Assembly (NCBI GenBank): GCA_009782215.1
Contig: WRKO01000023.1
Coordinates: 1-37,259, forward strand
DNA length: 37,259 bases
Direction: 5' to 3'
Source: Oscillospiraceae bacterium
Lineage (GTDB): Bacteria; Bacillota; Clostridia; Oscillospirales; UBA929
The position numbers were made by a program, and so were the translations under genes. Each line of letters begins with the position of its first letter. The stretch's first letter is position 1. The notes under the pieces were generated by a model, which saw nothing but the letters and a program-made list of their open reading frames with translations, ran no database searches and was not told the DNA's origin. Of the stretch, positions 22,853 through 30,513 are shown one piece after another.

Positions 22853-23476
22853 TCAAACGATCCGTTGTTCAAGTATTTCTAAGTTGTAAAGACTGAAATG
22901 GTCGTCATACTTTGAATTGATTAACCTCTTTTTTTCTGAAACAGCCTTGTTAAGTTCCTTCCTCTGTTCATCAGTGAGCGCGGCGACTACTTCATCTTGA
23001 TAAAGCATTATACAGACATAATGAAACTTCATTGTCGGGTATACATCGTATTGATTCAGTTTGTTTAAGTCCATGCTGACAAATATCGGCACTAATATAT
23101 CTGCCACATCAGCTCGCAAAAACAACGCTTGCAGTCCGTTGAATTGGTTTCGTATTCTTTGAAAACCTATTTCTAATGAATCATAAAAAGCCATGTTGAC
23201 ATACATAGGATAGTTCAAGCAAGTTTCCGCAAGCCCCGCAGTTGACATTCCTTCAAGGTTGTTTTCCGGGATTTGGAGTGCGGCAACCCGTTCTTGCGGC
23301 ATAAGATCAATCCATTCTTCTTGCGGTGGAAAAACATATGCGTCAAATTCGCCTTGACCCGCAAACCAAGCTGTCCCCGTGTCTAACGGAGCTTCGCTTT
23401 CATTTTTCCAAACGGAAACAAAGACCACAACAGCAATAGTGACGATTATTGCCGCGCCAATGAGTATCTTTTTCAC
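22853..23476 (-). CDS. Membrane-anchored or secreted hypothetical protein
   Basis: The 207-residue product starts at GTG 23476, with AGAGGA seven bases upstream. Residues 4-24 are hydrophobic after MKK, giving a signal peptide or N-terminal anchor without a lipobox Cys, so the rest should lie outside the membrane. The body contains ALQIPENNLEGMSTAGLAETCLNYPMYVNM and FQRIRNQFNGLQAL. This pattern (IPE, L-MST-L-ETCL-YP, then a phase of aromatic and Asn residues) recurs in uncharacterised secreted proteins of Firmicutes and Bacteroidetes; I know no function. Its base composition is clearly more AT-rich than all neighbours, which suggests later arrival. It lies 34 bases downstream of pntB on the same strand and may be co-transcribed with it. 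Confidence 0.8.
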   Translation of the reverse strand: MKKILIGAAIIVTIAVVVFVSVWKNESEAPLDTGTAWFAGQGEFDAYVFPPQEEWIDLMPQERVAALQIPENNLEGMSTAGLAETCLNYPMYVNMAFYDSLEIGFQRIRNQFNGLQALFLRADVADILVPIFVSMDLNKLNQYDVYPTMKFHYVCIMLYQDEVVAALTDEQRKELNKAVSEKKRLINSKYDDHFSLYNLEILEQRIV

Positions 23477-23510
23477 TCAACTATCCTCTTGACAATGCAT
23501 CACAGACGTT

Positions 23511-24914
23511 CTATGCGTCGGCGAATTCGCCGGAAAGGGCGGAGATGGTGGCTTTGGCGTCGCCGTAAATCATCAGGGCGTTCTGCATACAGAACAACTC
23601 GTTTTCGATGCCGGAGAAGCCACGCCCTTTGCCGCGCTTGAGGACAAAGACTGTTTTCGCCTCGTACGCCTTGACGATGGGCATACCGTAAATGGGCGAG
23701 GACGGGTCTGTCTCGGCGGCGGGGTTGACGACGTCGTTGGCCCCGATGACGATGGCGACGTCTTGGGCGGGCATGGCCGGGTTCATTTCATCCATCGTTT
23801 TGAGCTGCTCGTAGGGGATATCGGCTTCGGCGAGCAGGACGTTCATATGGCCGGGCATACGCCCCGCGACGGGGTGGATGGCAAAGCTGACCTCGGCTCC
23901 GTTTGCCTCCAGCTTTTCCGCAAGCTCTTTGATGACGTGCTGCGCCTGCGCGACGGCCATGCCGTATCCCGGCACGAACACCACCGACTGCGCGGCTTCC
24001 AGAATCATAAAGGCGTCCTCGGCCGAGATGGCCTTGGGTTCGGTCTGGGGGCCTTTTTTGGACGCGGCCTGCGCCGAGCCGAACCCGCTGAACAGCAGGT
24101 TGCCGATGGAGCGGTTCATGGCCTTGCACATGATGATGGTGAGGACAATGCCCGACGCGCCGACCAGGCACCCCGCCACAATCAGGGCAGTGTTGGCAAT
24201 CATAAAGCCGGCGGCGGCGGCGGCCACGCCCGACAGGCTGTTCATCAGAGAAATGACCACCGGCATATCCCCGCCGCCTATCGGCAGGACGACGGTCAGC
24301 CCGAGGATGAGAGACAGCGCCGACAGCGTGATGACGGCCATAAACTTGAGGTCGCCGTCCGTGTTGGGCAGAACATAGACGACCGCGGCGGCGATGACGG
24401 CGAGGAGGAGGATCCCGTTGAGGGGCTTTTGCCCTTTGAAGACGATGGCGCGGCCCGGAATTTTTTCGGAGAGCTTGCCCCAAGCCAGCATCGAGCCGGT
24501 AAACGCCATTGAGCCGATGAGAATCGTCGCGCATACGGCGGTGGCGTCTACAACGGTCAAGACACCTTCGTCTCTTTGGGCAAAGGCCACCAGAGCCGAG
24601 GCGAGGCCGCCGAAGCCGTTGAACAGAGCCACAAGCTCGGGCATTCCCGTCATTTTCACTTTTTTTGCCCAAATCCAGCCGACGGCGGAGCCGATTAAAA
24701 TGCCCGCGAAGCACCATAGGTAGCCGTTTTGCAGCCAGTTGGATGTGGTCCACGACTGGACGACGTCGTTTTCAAAAAACACGGCGGTGACGGCAATCAA
24801 CATTCCCAGCGCGGAGAGGAAATTGCCTCGCCGCGCGGTTTGGGGCTTATTGAGCTTCTTGATGCCCAATATGAAGAACACACAGGCAACGATGTACGCC
24901 AAATTGATTCCCAT
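23511..24914 (-). CDS. pntB: NAD(P) transhydrogenase subunit beta
   Basis: This subunit supplies part of the membrane domain and the NADP(H)-binding domain III of proton-translocating transhydrogenase, which uses the proton gradient to reduce NADP+ with NADH. The 467-residue protein has about eight or nine hydrophobic segments in its first 265 residues. The soluble domain III (about 295-467) follows, with GYGMAVAQAQ (G316-G318), HPVAGRMPGHMNVLLAEA, IGANDVVNPAA and KRGKGRGFSGIENELF. ATG 24914 overlaps the previous stop by one base; AGGAGGA lies nine bases upstream. Length agrees with the family (about 460). Confidence 0.96.
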   Translation of the reverse strand: MGINLAYIVACVFFILGIKKLNKPQTARRGNFLSALGMLIAVTAVFFENDVVQSWTTSNWLQNGYLWCFAGILIGSAVGWIWAKKVKMTGMPELVALFNGFGGLASALVAFAQRDEGVLTVVDATAVCATILIGSMAFTGSMLAWGKLSEKIPGRAIVFKGQKPLNGILLLAVIAAAVVYVLPNTDGDLKFMAVITLSALSLILGLTVVLPIGGGDMPVVISLMNSLSGVAAAAAGFMIANTALIVAGCLVGASGIVLTIIMCKAMNRSIGNLLFSGFGSAQAASKKGPQTEPKAISAEDAFMILEAAQSVVFVPGYGMAVAQAQHVIKELAEKLEANGAEVSFAIHPVAGRMPGHMNVLLAEADIPYEQLKTMDEMNPAMPAQDVAIVIGANDVVNPAAETDPSSPIYGMPIVKAYEAKTVFVLKRGKGRGFSGIENELFCMQNALMIYGDAKATISALSGEFADA

Positions 24915-25207
24915 CAGTCTTTATCCTCCTTTTTCTTGCGGAACATTCCCAGCATCCGTTCCGTCACCACATATCCGCCCACGACGTTGACGGAGGCGAG
25001 GATGATGGCGATAAAAGCGAGAATCATGCCCAAGGTGCCCGTTGACAGCGCTGCGCATACCGCCAGCGCGCCGACGACCGCGATGCCCGAAATGGCGTTG
25101 GTCGCCGACATCAGCGGCGTGTGGAGCTGGGACGGAACCTTGGAAATAAGCTCTGTGCCTAAAAAGGCCGCGATGACGAAGATAAAGAGAAGAAGGATGA
25201 TATCCAT
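24914..25207 (-). CDS. pntAB: NAD(P) transhydrogenase subunit alpha 2 (membrane part)
   Basis: A 97-residue membrane protein corresponding to the C-terminal hydrophobic part of the E. coli alpha subunit. It is split off as a separate polypeptide in the three-gene form of the enzyme. It has three or four hydrophobic segments (MDIILLLFIFVIAAFLGTEL, then from about 29, 50 and 68) and the conserved QLHTPLMSATNAISG motif. A charged Lys/Asp tail ends the protein. GGAGG lies eight bases before ATG 25207. It overlaps pntB by one base. Confidence 0.94.
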   Translation of the reverse strand: MDIILLLFIFVIAAFLGTELISKVPSQLHTPLMSATNAISGIAVVGALAVCAALSTGTLGMILAFIAIILASVNVVGGYVVTERMLGMFRKKKEDKD

Positions 25208-25219
25208 AACTGACGCCTC

Positions 25220-26341
25220 CTATATGAATTTTTCGTGGATGATTTTTTTCTCCGACGTGATTAGGCATCCGCGCAGAATCTCGTCGCCGGTATCTATCTT
25301 GAAGGATTTGCTCTCCGCGTCCCAAAAATGGCTCAGAAAGGCCGTGATGTTGCCGGAAAACATATTGGACGCGTCTCTGGGGACAAAGCGCTCAAGGCTG
25401 TCTCCGCCGATGACCAGCACGCCGTTACCGAGCAGAATGTCTTTTTCGGGGTTTGAGCCTTCTACGTTGCCGCCCGTCTTCACCGCCATGTCGATGATGA
25501 TGGAGCCGGGCTTCATCTGCGCGACCATGTCCTTGGTCAGCAGCAGGGGGGCCTTGCGCCCGAAGACCTTCGCCGTTGTGATGACAATGTCTGACTGCGC
25601 GCAGATTTTCGCTTGGGCCTTTCGCTGGATGTCGATTTGCTCCGGGGTCAGCTCTTTGGCGTAGCCCTGCTCCGTTTGCCCCATCTCGCCTAAGTCAATT
25701 TTGACAAACTTCGCGCCCAGCGATTTGACCTGCTCCTCCACGACCGGCCTTGTGTCAAACGCTTCCACGCGCGCGCCCAGACGCTTGGCCGTGGCGATGG
25801 CTTGCAGTCCGGCGACGCCCACGCCGATCACAAAGACTCTGGCGGGCGATATCGTTCCCGAAGGGGTCATCATCATCGGGAAAATCTTGGGCAGTCTCGA
25901 CGCGGCCAGAATGACCGCGTAGTAACCCGCCAGCGACGCCTGCGAGCTTAATATGTCCATCTTCTGCGCGATGGTTGTGCGGGGAATCATTTCCAAGCTG
26001 ACCAGCCTGACGCCCGCGTCGGCAAACGCCTGAACCGCGGGCTTTTCATTGAACACATCAAAAGAGCTGACGTGCAGCGCTCCCTCGCGCAGCCCGTCCG
26101 GGGACGCGGGCTTGTTGACGCGCACGACAATGTCTGCCGACAGAAACCCTTCGTCCGCCGTCTGAAGGACGGAGGCTCCGGCCGCCGCGTATTCGGCGTC
26201 CGTATAACCGGGCTTGGTTCCCGCGCCGCTCTGCACCGCAACCTCGTACCCCATGCCGATGAGCTGCTTTACATCCGCAGGAACGAGCGCCGCCCGGGTT
26301 TCCTCCGGCAGTGTCTCCTTGCACAAAAAAACTTTGTTCAC
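25220..26341 (-). CDS. pntAA: NAD(P) transhydrogenase subunit alpha 1
   Basis: This is domain I, the peripheral NAD(H)-binding part of transhydrogenase. The 373-residue protein resembles alanine dehydrogenase. It shows GVGVAGLQAIATAKRLGA (173-190) as the NAD-binding fold, the conserved MIPRTTIAQKMDILSSQASLAGY segment (118-140), and DMAVKTGGNVEGS near the end. GTG 26341 is the start, with AAGGAGA seven bases upstream. With the two following genes it makes the complete three-subunit enzyme. In an anaerobe its likely role is NADPH supply or redox balancing at the expense of the proton gradient. Confidence 0.95.
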   Translation of the reverse strand: MNKVFLCKETLPEETRAALVPADVKQLIGMGYEVAVQSGAGTKPGYTDAEYAAAGASVLQTADEGFLSADIVVRVNKPASPDGLREGALHVSSFDVFNEKPAVQAFADAGVRLVSLEMIPRTTIAQKMDILSSQASLAGYYAVILAASRLPKIFPMMMTPSGTISPARVFVIGVGVAGLQAIATAKRLGARVEAFDTRPVVEEQVKSLGAKFVKIDLGEMGQTEQGYAKELTPEQIDIQRKAQAKICAQSDIVITTAKVFGRKAPLLLTKDMVAQMKPGSIIIDMAVKTGGNVEGSNPEKDILLGNGVLVIGGDSLERFVPRDASNMFSGNITAFLSHFWDAESKSFKIDTGDEILRGCLITSEKKIIHEKFI

Positions 26342-26390
26342 TGTCCCGTCTCCTTATATTCAAGGTAGCGTTTATGGAAAACTAACAATC

Positions 26391-26419
26391 ATTATAGCGC
26401 ATTGTCCGCTTTATTTCAA
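26391..26419 (-). promoter_or_regulatory. Promoter of the pnt operon
   Basis: On the minus strand TTGAAA (26419-26414) and a perfect TATAAT (26396-26391) are 17 bases apart, about 45 bases before the pntAA GTG. It is back-to-back with the proS promoter. Confidence 0.75.
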
Positions 26420-26471
26420 GAATGGATTTTGAAAAATATGCTGGGGGCGGCGGTCAAATTCGACGGCGGCC

Positions 26472-26500
26472 TTGACTTTCGCGCGTTTTGGGGATACAAT
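26472..26500 (+). promoter_or_regulatory. Promoter of proS
   Basis: TTGACT (26472-26477) is followed after 17 bases by TACAAT (26495-26500). Transcription would begin near 26507, just upstream of the ribosome site at 26516. This leaves only a short leader, so no T-box riboswitch can fit. Confidence 0.75.
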
Positions 26501-26530
26501 AGCAAAAAACCGTCCGGGAGGGAATGTTCT

Positions 26531-28261
26531 GTGAAAATGAGCCGGCTGGTGGGGATGAGGTTTAAGGAAACCCCCGCCGAATGTCAGATTGCGAGCCATA
26601 TTTTACTCGTGCGCGGCGGGTATATCAAAAACGTGGGGAGCGGCATCTTCTCCCTTCTACCCCCCGCGAAACGCATTGTGGACAAAATAGAAGCCATCAT
26701 CCGCGAGGAGATGGATAACATCGACGGGCAGGAGGTGCTGTGTCCCGTTTCCATGCCCGCCGCCCTTTGGAAGGAATCGGGGCGCTTTGACAGCGTGGGG
26801 AGCGAATTGCTGCGGTTTAAGGATCGGAGCGGCAGCGATATGGTGCTGGCGATGACCCATGAGGAGGCGGTCGTCCATATGGTGCGGGACGCGGCACCGT
26901 CGTACGCCAGCTATCCGTTCATGGTTTACCATATACAAACGAAGTTCCGCGACGAGCCGCGCGCCCGGGGCGGGCTGATTCGCGTCCGGGAGTTTACCAT
27001 GAAGGACGCGTATTCGTTCCACACCTCGCAGGAGGACTTGGAGCGGTATTATGAGCGGTGCTATAAGGCGTATGAGCGGATTTTCACGCGGGCGGGGCTG
27101 CCGGAGGTTGTGGCGGTGAAGTCCGATTCGGGCATGATGGGCGGGAAGGTCGCCCATGAGTTTATGTTTGTCACCGACGTGGGGGAAGACACGCTGGTTC
27201 TCTGCGACCAATGCGATTACAGCTCCAATATGGAGGTCGCCGAGTGCATTACCGTGCCGGCCGAGGCGGAGGACGCGCCGCTTGAGCTTGCGGAAACGCC
27301 CGGCATAAAGACGATTGAGGACGTCTGCTCTTTCCTCTCCGTCGCGCCGGAGCGGACGTGCAAAGCCGTGATATACCGCAAGAACGCGACGGACGAGCCG
27401 GTGATGGTGTTCCTGCGCGGGGATTTAGAGGTGTGCGAGACAAAGGTGCGGAATTTTTTGAAAGAGGACATACATCCCGACACGGCGCGGGAGGGAGACG
27501 CGGTCTACGGATACTGCGGCCCGGTCGGGCTTGCCGGCAACAAGGCGCGGCTGCTGTTCGACCGCTCCCTGCAAGGCGCGCGGGGGCTGGTCGCCGGCGC
27601 GAACAAAGAGGGGTTTCATTATAAAGGCTTCTCCACCGAACGGGATTGCCCCGACGCCGAACACCATGACTTTGCCAAGACGTATGAGGGCGCCGTCTGT
27701 CCCGGCTGCGGGCATAACAGCGTACGGATACGCAGGGGGATTGAGCTGGGCAACATCTTCCAGCTTGGGACGAAGTATTCTCAGGCGATGGGGATGCGGT
27801 ATATCGACAAGGACGGCGCGGAGAAGCACCCGATTATGGGGTGCTACGGAATCGGCGTCGAGCGGCTGATGGCGTCGGTCTGCGAAGAGAGCCATGATGA
27901 CAACGGCCCCATATGGCCGATGTCCGTCGCGCCGTGGCAGGTGCATGTCTGCGCCCTCCGAAGCGACGACGAGGGGGTTAAAAGCACCGCCGAGGCGTTG
28001 GTTGACGCGCTGGAGAAAAGCGGCGTCGAGGTCTTGGTTGACGACCGCTCCGTGAGCGCCGGGGTGATGTTTTCCGACGCCGACCTGCTGGGCGTCCCGA
28101 TTCGCGCCATTATCAGCCCGAAAACGGTGGCGCGGGGCATGGTGGAGGTGAAAAAACGCGACAAATCCTTCTCGCAAGACGTAGCCGCGGACGAGGCGGC
28201 GGCGTTTATCCGCGGTCTTGTGAAGGAGATGCTTGACGAGACCGGGGCGGTTGGGGTATAA
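26531..28261 (+). CDS. proS: Prolyl-tRNA synthetase (bacterial type)
   Basis: This class II synthetase charges tRNA-Pro. The 576-residue length and the presence of an insertion domain between motifs 2 and 3 (the editing INS domain that clears Ala-tRNA-Pro) mark the bacterial type. Motif 2 is RDEPRARGGLIRVREFTMKD (from R140) and motif 3 contains GIGVERL (G440-L446). The C-terminal anticodon-binding domain includes VDDRSVSAGVMFSDADLLG. GTG 26531 is preferred because GGGAGGG (26516-26522) lies eight bases upstream; ATG 26537 is too far. Earlier in-frame ATGs fall upstream of the promoter. Confidence 0.96.
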   Translation: MKMSRLVGMRFKETPAECQIASHILLVRGGYIKNVGSGIFSLLPPAKRIVDKIEAIIREEMDNIDGQEVLCPVSMPAALWKESGRFDSVGSELLRFKDRSGSDMVLAMTHEEAVVHMVRDAAPSYASYPFMVYHIQTKFRDEPRARGGLIRVREFTMKDAYSFHTSQEDLERYYERCYKAYERIFTRAGLPEVVAVKSDSGMMGGKVAHEFMFVTDVGEDTLVLCDQCDYSSNMEVAECITVPAEAEDAPLELAETPGIKTIEDVCSFLSVAPERTCKAVIYRKNATDEPVMVFLRGDLEVCETKVRNFLKEDIHPDTAREGDAVYGYCGPVGLAGNKARLLFDRSLQGARGLVAGANKEGFHYKGFSTERDCPDAEHHDFAKTYEGAVCPGCGHNSVRIRRGIELGNIFQLGTKYSQAMGMRYIDKDGAEKHPIMGCYGIGVERLMASVCEESHDDNGPIWPMSVAPWQVHVCALRSDDEGVKSTAEALVDALEKSGVEVLVDDRSVSAGVMFSDADLLGVPIRAIISPKTVARGMVEVKKRDKSFSQDVAADEAAAFIRGLVKEMLDETGAVGV

Positions 28262-28279
28262 TAGGGGCGGCGCTGCGGA

Positions 28280-28406
28280 TTGAAATTAACGGCGCGGCTT
28301 TGTGTCCCGTGTCACGCTCCATGCGCGCCCTCTCCGCTCCGCTTCCGCCTTCGGGCGCGTTTGCGCCCTGCGGCAAAAGCTGCGCTACGGCTTGAAAATA
28401 ACGGCG
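28280..28406 (+). repeat. Imperfect 15-base direct repeat
   Basis: TTGAAATTAACGGCG (28280-28294) recurs with one change as TTGAAAATAACGGCG (28392-28406), about 110 bases later. Both copies lie between proS and the tRNA. The second copy forms the left arm of the inverted repeat at 28390-28425. The gap between them holds nothing else that I recognise. Confidence 0.6.
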
Positions 28407-28425
28407 TGAGACGTTATTTTCAAGC
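28390..28425. repeat. Perfect 14-base inverted repeat upstream of tRNA-Leu
   Basis: GCTTGAAAATAACG (28390-28403) and CGTTATTTTCAAGC (28412-28425) are exact complements around an eight-base loop. It may be a hairpin ending proS transcripts, although no T-tract follows. The same bases also read as a weak promoter, TTGAAA (28392-28397), 17 bases, TATTTT (28415-28420), well placed for the tRNA at 28454. A binding site is a third option. Confidence 0.65.
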
Positions 28426-28453
28426 ACGGGCGATGGAGCAGCTCTTCTTTAAT

Positions 28454-28540
28454 GCCGGTGTGATGGAATTGGCAGACGTGATGGACTCAAAATCCATTGG
28501 TAGCAATACCGTGCCGGTTCGAGTCCGGCCACCGGCACCA
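28454..28540 (+). tRNA. tRNA-Leu (anticodon CAA)
   Basis: The 87-base gene has a seven-pair acceptor stem (GCCGGTG with CACCGGC), discriminator A, and an encoded CCA end. The anticodon arm ATGGA/TCCAT has the seven-base loop CTCAAAA, giving anticodon CAA (28488-28490), which reads UUG. A long variable arm follows, as expected for a class II tRNA-Leu, and the T-arm contains GGTTCGAGTCC. Confidence 0.95.
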
Positions 28541-28548
28541 GCCATAAG

Positions 28549-28599
28549 TCAAGCCCACGCTAGAAAAAAAGTCAAATCTTTTTTCTAACGCGGGCTTGA
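28549..28599. repeat. Long inverted repeat after tRNA-Leu
   Basis: TCAAGCCC (28549-28556) pairs with GGGCTTGA (28592-28599). After a short interior mismatch, TAGAAAAAA (28561-28569) pairs with TTTTTTCTA (28579-28587), enclosing a nine-base loop. It begins nine bases after the tRNA and probably ends its transcript, but the A/T run lies in the upper stem instead of after it, unlike an ordinary terminator. The rest of the gap to 28728 holds only a weak seven-pair hairpin (28617-28637). Confidence 0.7.
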
Positions 28600-28728
28600 T
28601 GGGTTTTCAAGCTGATTGCCGCCTTTAGCGGGCGGCATTTGCCTTGCCCTGCCTTTTTCCAGCTTCACCGCCTCGCTGCCGCTCATCGTCCCGCCTGTGC
28701 CGCGCGCCAAAAATTTGCGTGAAAACGC

Positions 28729-28757
28729 TTGACAAGCTGTATTGTCTGTATTATGCT
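28729..28757 (+). promoter_or_regulatory. Promoter of the GntR-type operon
   Basis: A perfect TTGACA (28729-28734) is followed after 17 bases by TATGCT (28752-28757). A second -10-like TATAAT at 28759-28764 is too far from this -35. The operator-like inverted repeat overlaps the -10 region. Confidence 0.65.
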
Positions 28758-28767
28758 ATATAATACA
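28747..28767. promoter_or_regulatory. Likely operator of the GntR-type regulator
   Basis: TGTATTAT (28747-28754) and ATAATACA (28760-28767) are exact inverted half-sites with a five-base centre. They cover the -10 box and the predicted RNA start and reach the ribosome site of the regulator gene. Size, AT-rich halves and position are those of a GntR-family dimer site, so negative autoregulation of the operon is the natural reading. Confidence 0.65.
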
Positions 28768-28781
28768 AGGAGTGATGCGCG

Positions 28782-29162
28782 ATGCTTCTCCGGCTGGACT
28801 TTTCGAGCGGGGTTCCGATATACAGGCAGATACACGACCAGCTTGTGCTGGGCATTGCCGACGGGCGGCTGAAGGCGGGGGAGAAGCTCCCCTCCGTCCG
28901 TTCGCTGGCGAGCGAAGCGGGCGTCAACATGATGACGGTCAGCAAGGCGTACGGAACGCTCAAGGCGGAAGGGCATATCCTCACGGACAGGCGGGGCGGC
29001 ACGGTGGTGGCGGGATGCGCGGACAAGGTGGGCGAAGAGACGCTGCTGAACGAAATCCGCCTGCCCGCCGCCGAGGCAAAGCTGTCGGGGATGGCGCGCG
29101 ACAAATGGCTTGAGCTGTGCGGCTTGGCGTATGACGGAAAAAAGGAGGACGAAAGCCTATGA
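28782..29162 (+). CDS. GntR-family transcriptional regulator, YtrA type
   Basis: A 126-residue regulator with the winged helix-turn-helix of the GntR family (about 12-78): VPIYRQIHDQLVLGIADGRLKAGEKLPSVRSLA, then MTVSKAYGTLKAEGHI and RRGGT. The short C-terminal part (about 80-126) is too small for a ligand-binding FadR or HutC domain and fits the YtrA subfamily, whose members usually repress neighbouring transporter or membrane-protein genes. ATG 28782 has AAGGAG nine bases upstream. The stop overlaps the start of the next gene (ATGA), so both proteins should be made together. The effector is unknown. Confidence 0.9.
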   Translation: MLLRLDFSSGVPIYRQIHDQLVLGIADGRLKAGEKLPSVRSLASEAGVNMMTVSKAYGTLKAEGHILTDRRGGTVVAGCADKVGEETLLNEIRLPAAEAKLSGMARDKWLELCGLAYDGKKEDESL

Positions 29163-30511
29163 TGCTGGTGAACATTATTTTCGCGGTTTCCTTTGTCCCT
29201 GTTTGGCCGATTCTGTATTTCATGCTGCGCAACAACACCAAGCCCAAGAAAAACATCATCCTCAGCGTGACGCTGCCCGAAAGCGCCCACGGCGACCCGG
29301 AGGTTTTGGCAATCTGCCGGGGCTTCAAAAGATGGCTGAATAGGGTCATGCTGCCGTTGCTGCCGCTGCTTGCGCCGCCCTTTTTTATGAGCGTTACCGG
29401 CGTGGCTTTGACGTGGTTTATGATATGGCTTTTGGCGGCGTTGGCCGCGCCGCACGCGGTGTTTGCCGTCCATAGGGGGCGGTTGATGGCGCTCAAGCGC
29501 GAGCGGGGCTGGCGGAATGAATCCGCCGGGGTTGCCTTGGCGGACGTCAGGGCCGCCGCTCTGCCGCCCAAGAGGGTGAACGGGATATGGTTTCTGCTTC
29601 CGGTCATCACCTCGTTTATCCCGGTGGCGGATTCCCTGCGCGACCCGTCGGAATGGATGTGGGCGTTATACGCGATGTTCGCGCTGACGACCGTTTTGTT
29701 TTGGTGGATGTACGGGCTTATCTTCCGTCTCCGCGCCGAGACGGTCAACGAAAGCCTGACCCTCACGATGGCGCTGACCCGCGCGCGTCGGTATCAATGG
29801 AATAAATTCTGGCTGGCGGCGGCGTGGCTGACCGGGCTGTTCAACCTCGCGATTTGGCTGTTTGAGGACAGCGTGACGGCGTTTTTGGTTTCGACGCTGG
29901 TCTATACGCTGCTGATATTTGCCGTTGCCATTAAGACGGAATTTAGCGCGCGGATTGCCCAGCAGAAACTGACGGCGGGGACGATGGGCGAGGATTATCA
30001 GGACGAGGACGACTGCTGGCTGCTGGGGATGCTTTATCACAATCCCAACGACAGCCATTTCCTTGTCAACCACCGAATCGGGATGAATATGTCGGTCAAT
30101 CTGGCCAAGCCCGCCGGGAAGATTTTGATGGGGTTCGCCGCGCTGTGCATCGCCGCCATGCCGTTCCTCGGCATTTGGACATGGGCGGAGGAGGTTACCC
30201 CGGCATCCCTGACTCTGAACGAGACGGAGCTGGTTGTCCGCCATACGCGCTCCTTTTCCATTCCGGCGGAAGCCATTGAGTCGGTTGAGCTGCTGGAGGA
30301 GCTGCCGTATATGTTCAGAATCGCCGGAAGCGGCTTCAGCAACCTGTCTAAGGGGCGGTGGAGCGTGCGGGGCTACGGAAACGCCCAGTTGAATATCCAT
30401 CCGAAAAACCCGCCGTTTCTCTTCATCACGGCGGGCGGGGAGCTGTATATCGTCAACGACGCCGACGGCGCGGTGACGCGGGGGGTATACAGCCGATTAA
30501 AGGAGCGATGA
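29159..30511 (+). CDS. Multi-pass membrane protein with C-terminal PH-like domain
   Basis: A 450-residue protein of the DUF1648/DUF5808-like group often found beside YtrA-type regulators. Hydrophobic segments lie near 5-23, 65-105, 142-157, 166-188, 216-236, 241-258 and 322-342. Between the last two, EDDCWLLGMLYHNPNDSHFLVNHRIGMNMSVN (283-314) resembles the DUF5808 motif. Residues 350-448 form a beta-rich domain like bacterial PH domains; it shares pattern (RG, one Gly-rich turn, TR-VY--L end) with the small protein at 34899. ATG 29159 overlaps the regulator stop; AAGGAGG lies ten bases upstream. Its role is unknown; related proteins are thought to act in envelope stress or resistance to membrane-active compounds. 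The family assignment is from motif memory. Confidence 0.8.
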   Translation: MMLVNIIFAVSFVPVWPILYFMLRNNTKPKKNIILSVTLPESAHGDPEVLAICRGFKRWLNRVMLPLLPLLAPPFFMSVTGVALTWFMIWLLAALAAPHAVFAVHRGRLMALKRERGWRNESAGVALADVRAAALPPKRVNGIWFLLPVITSFIPVADSLRDPSEWMWALYAMFALTTVLFWWMYGLIFRLRAETVNESLTLTMALTRARRYQWNKFWLAAAWLTGLFNLAIWLFEDSVTAFLVSTLVYTLLIFAVAIKTEFSARIAQQKLTAGTMGEDYQDEDDCWLLGMLYHNPNDSHFLVNHRIGMNMSVNLAKPAGKILMGFAALCIAAMPFLGIWTWAEEVTPASLTLNETELVVRHTRSFSIPAEAIESVELLEELPYMFRIAGSGFSNLSKGRWSVRGYGNAQLNIHPKNPPFLFITAGGELYIVNDADGAVTRGVYSRLKER

Positions 30512-30513
30512 AG

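Noticed and set aside
26402..26530. Longer proS start at ATG 26402
   Set aside because: It would lie upstream of the proS promoter and inside the pnt promoter, and the added residues are not found in the synthetase family.
26507..26530. T-box riboswitch for proS
   Set aside because: The leader is only about 25 bases, too short for a T-box stem and antiterminator.
28617..28637. Seven-pair hairpin TGCCGCC/GGCGGCA as a terminator
   Set aside because: No T-tract follows directly, and the longer inverted repeat at 28549-28599 is closer to the tRNA end.
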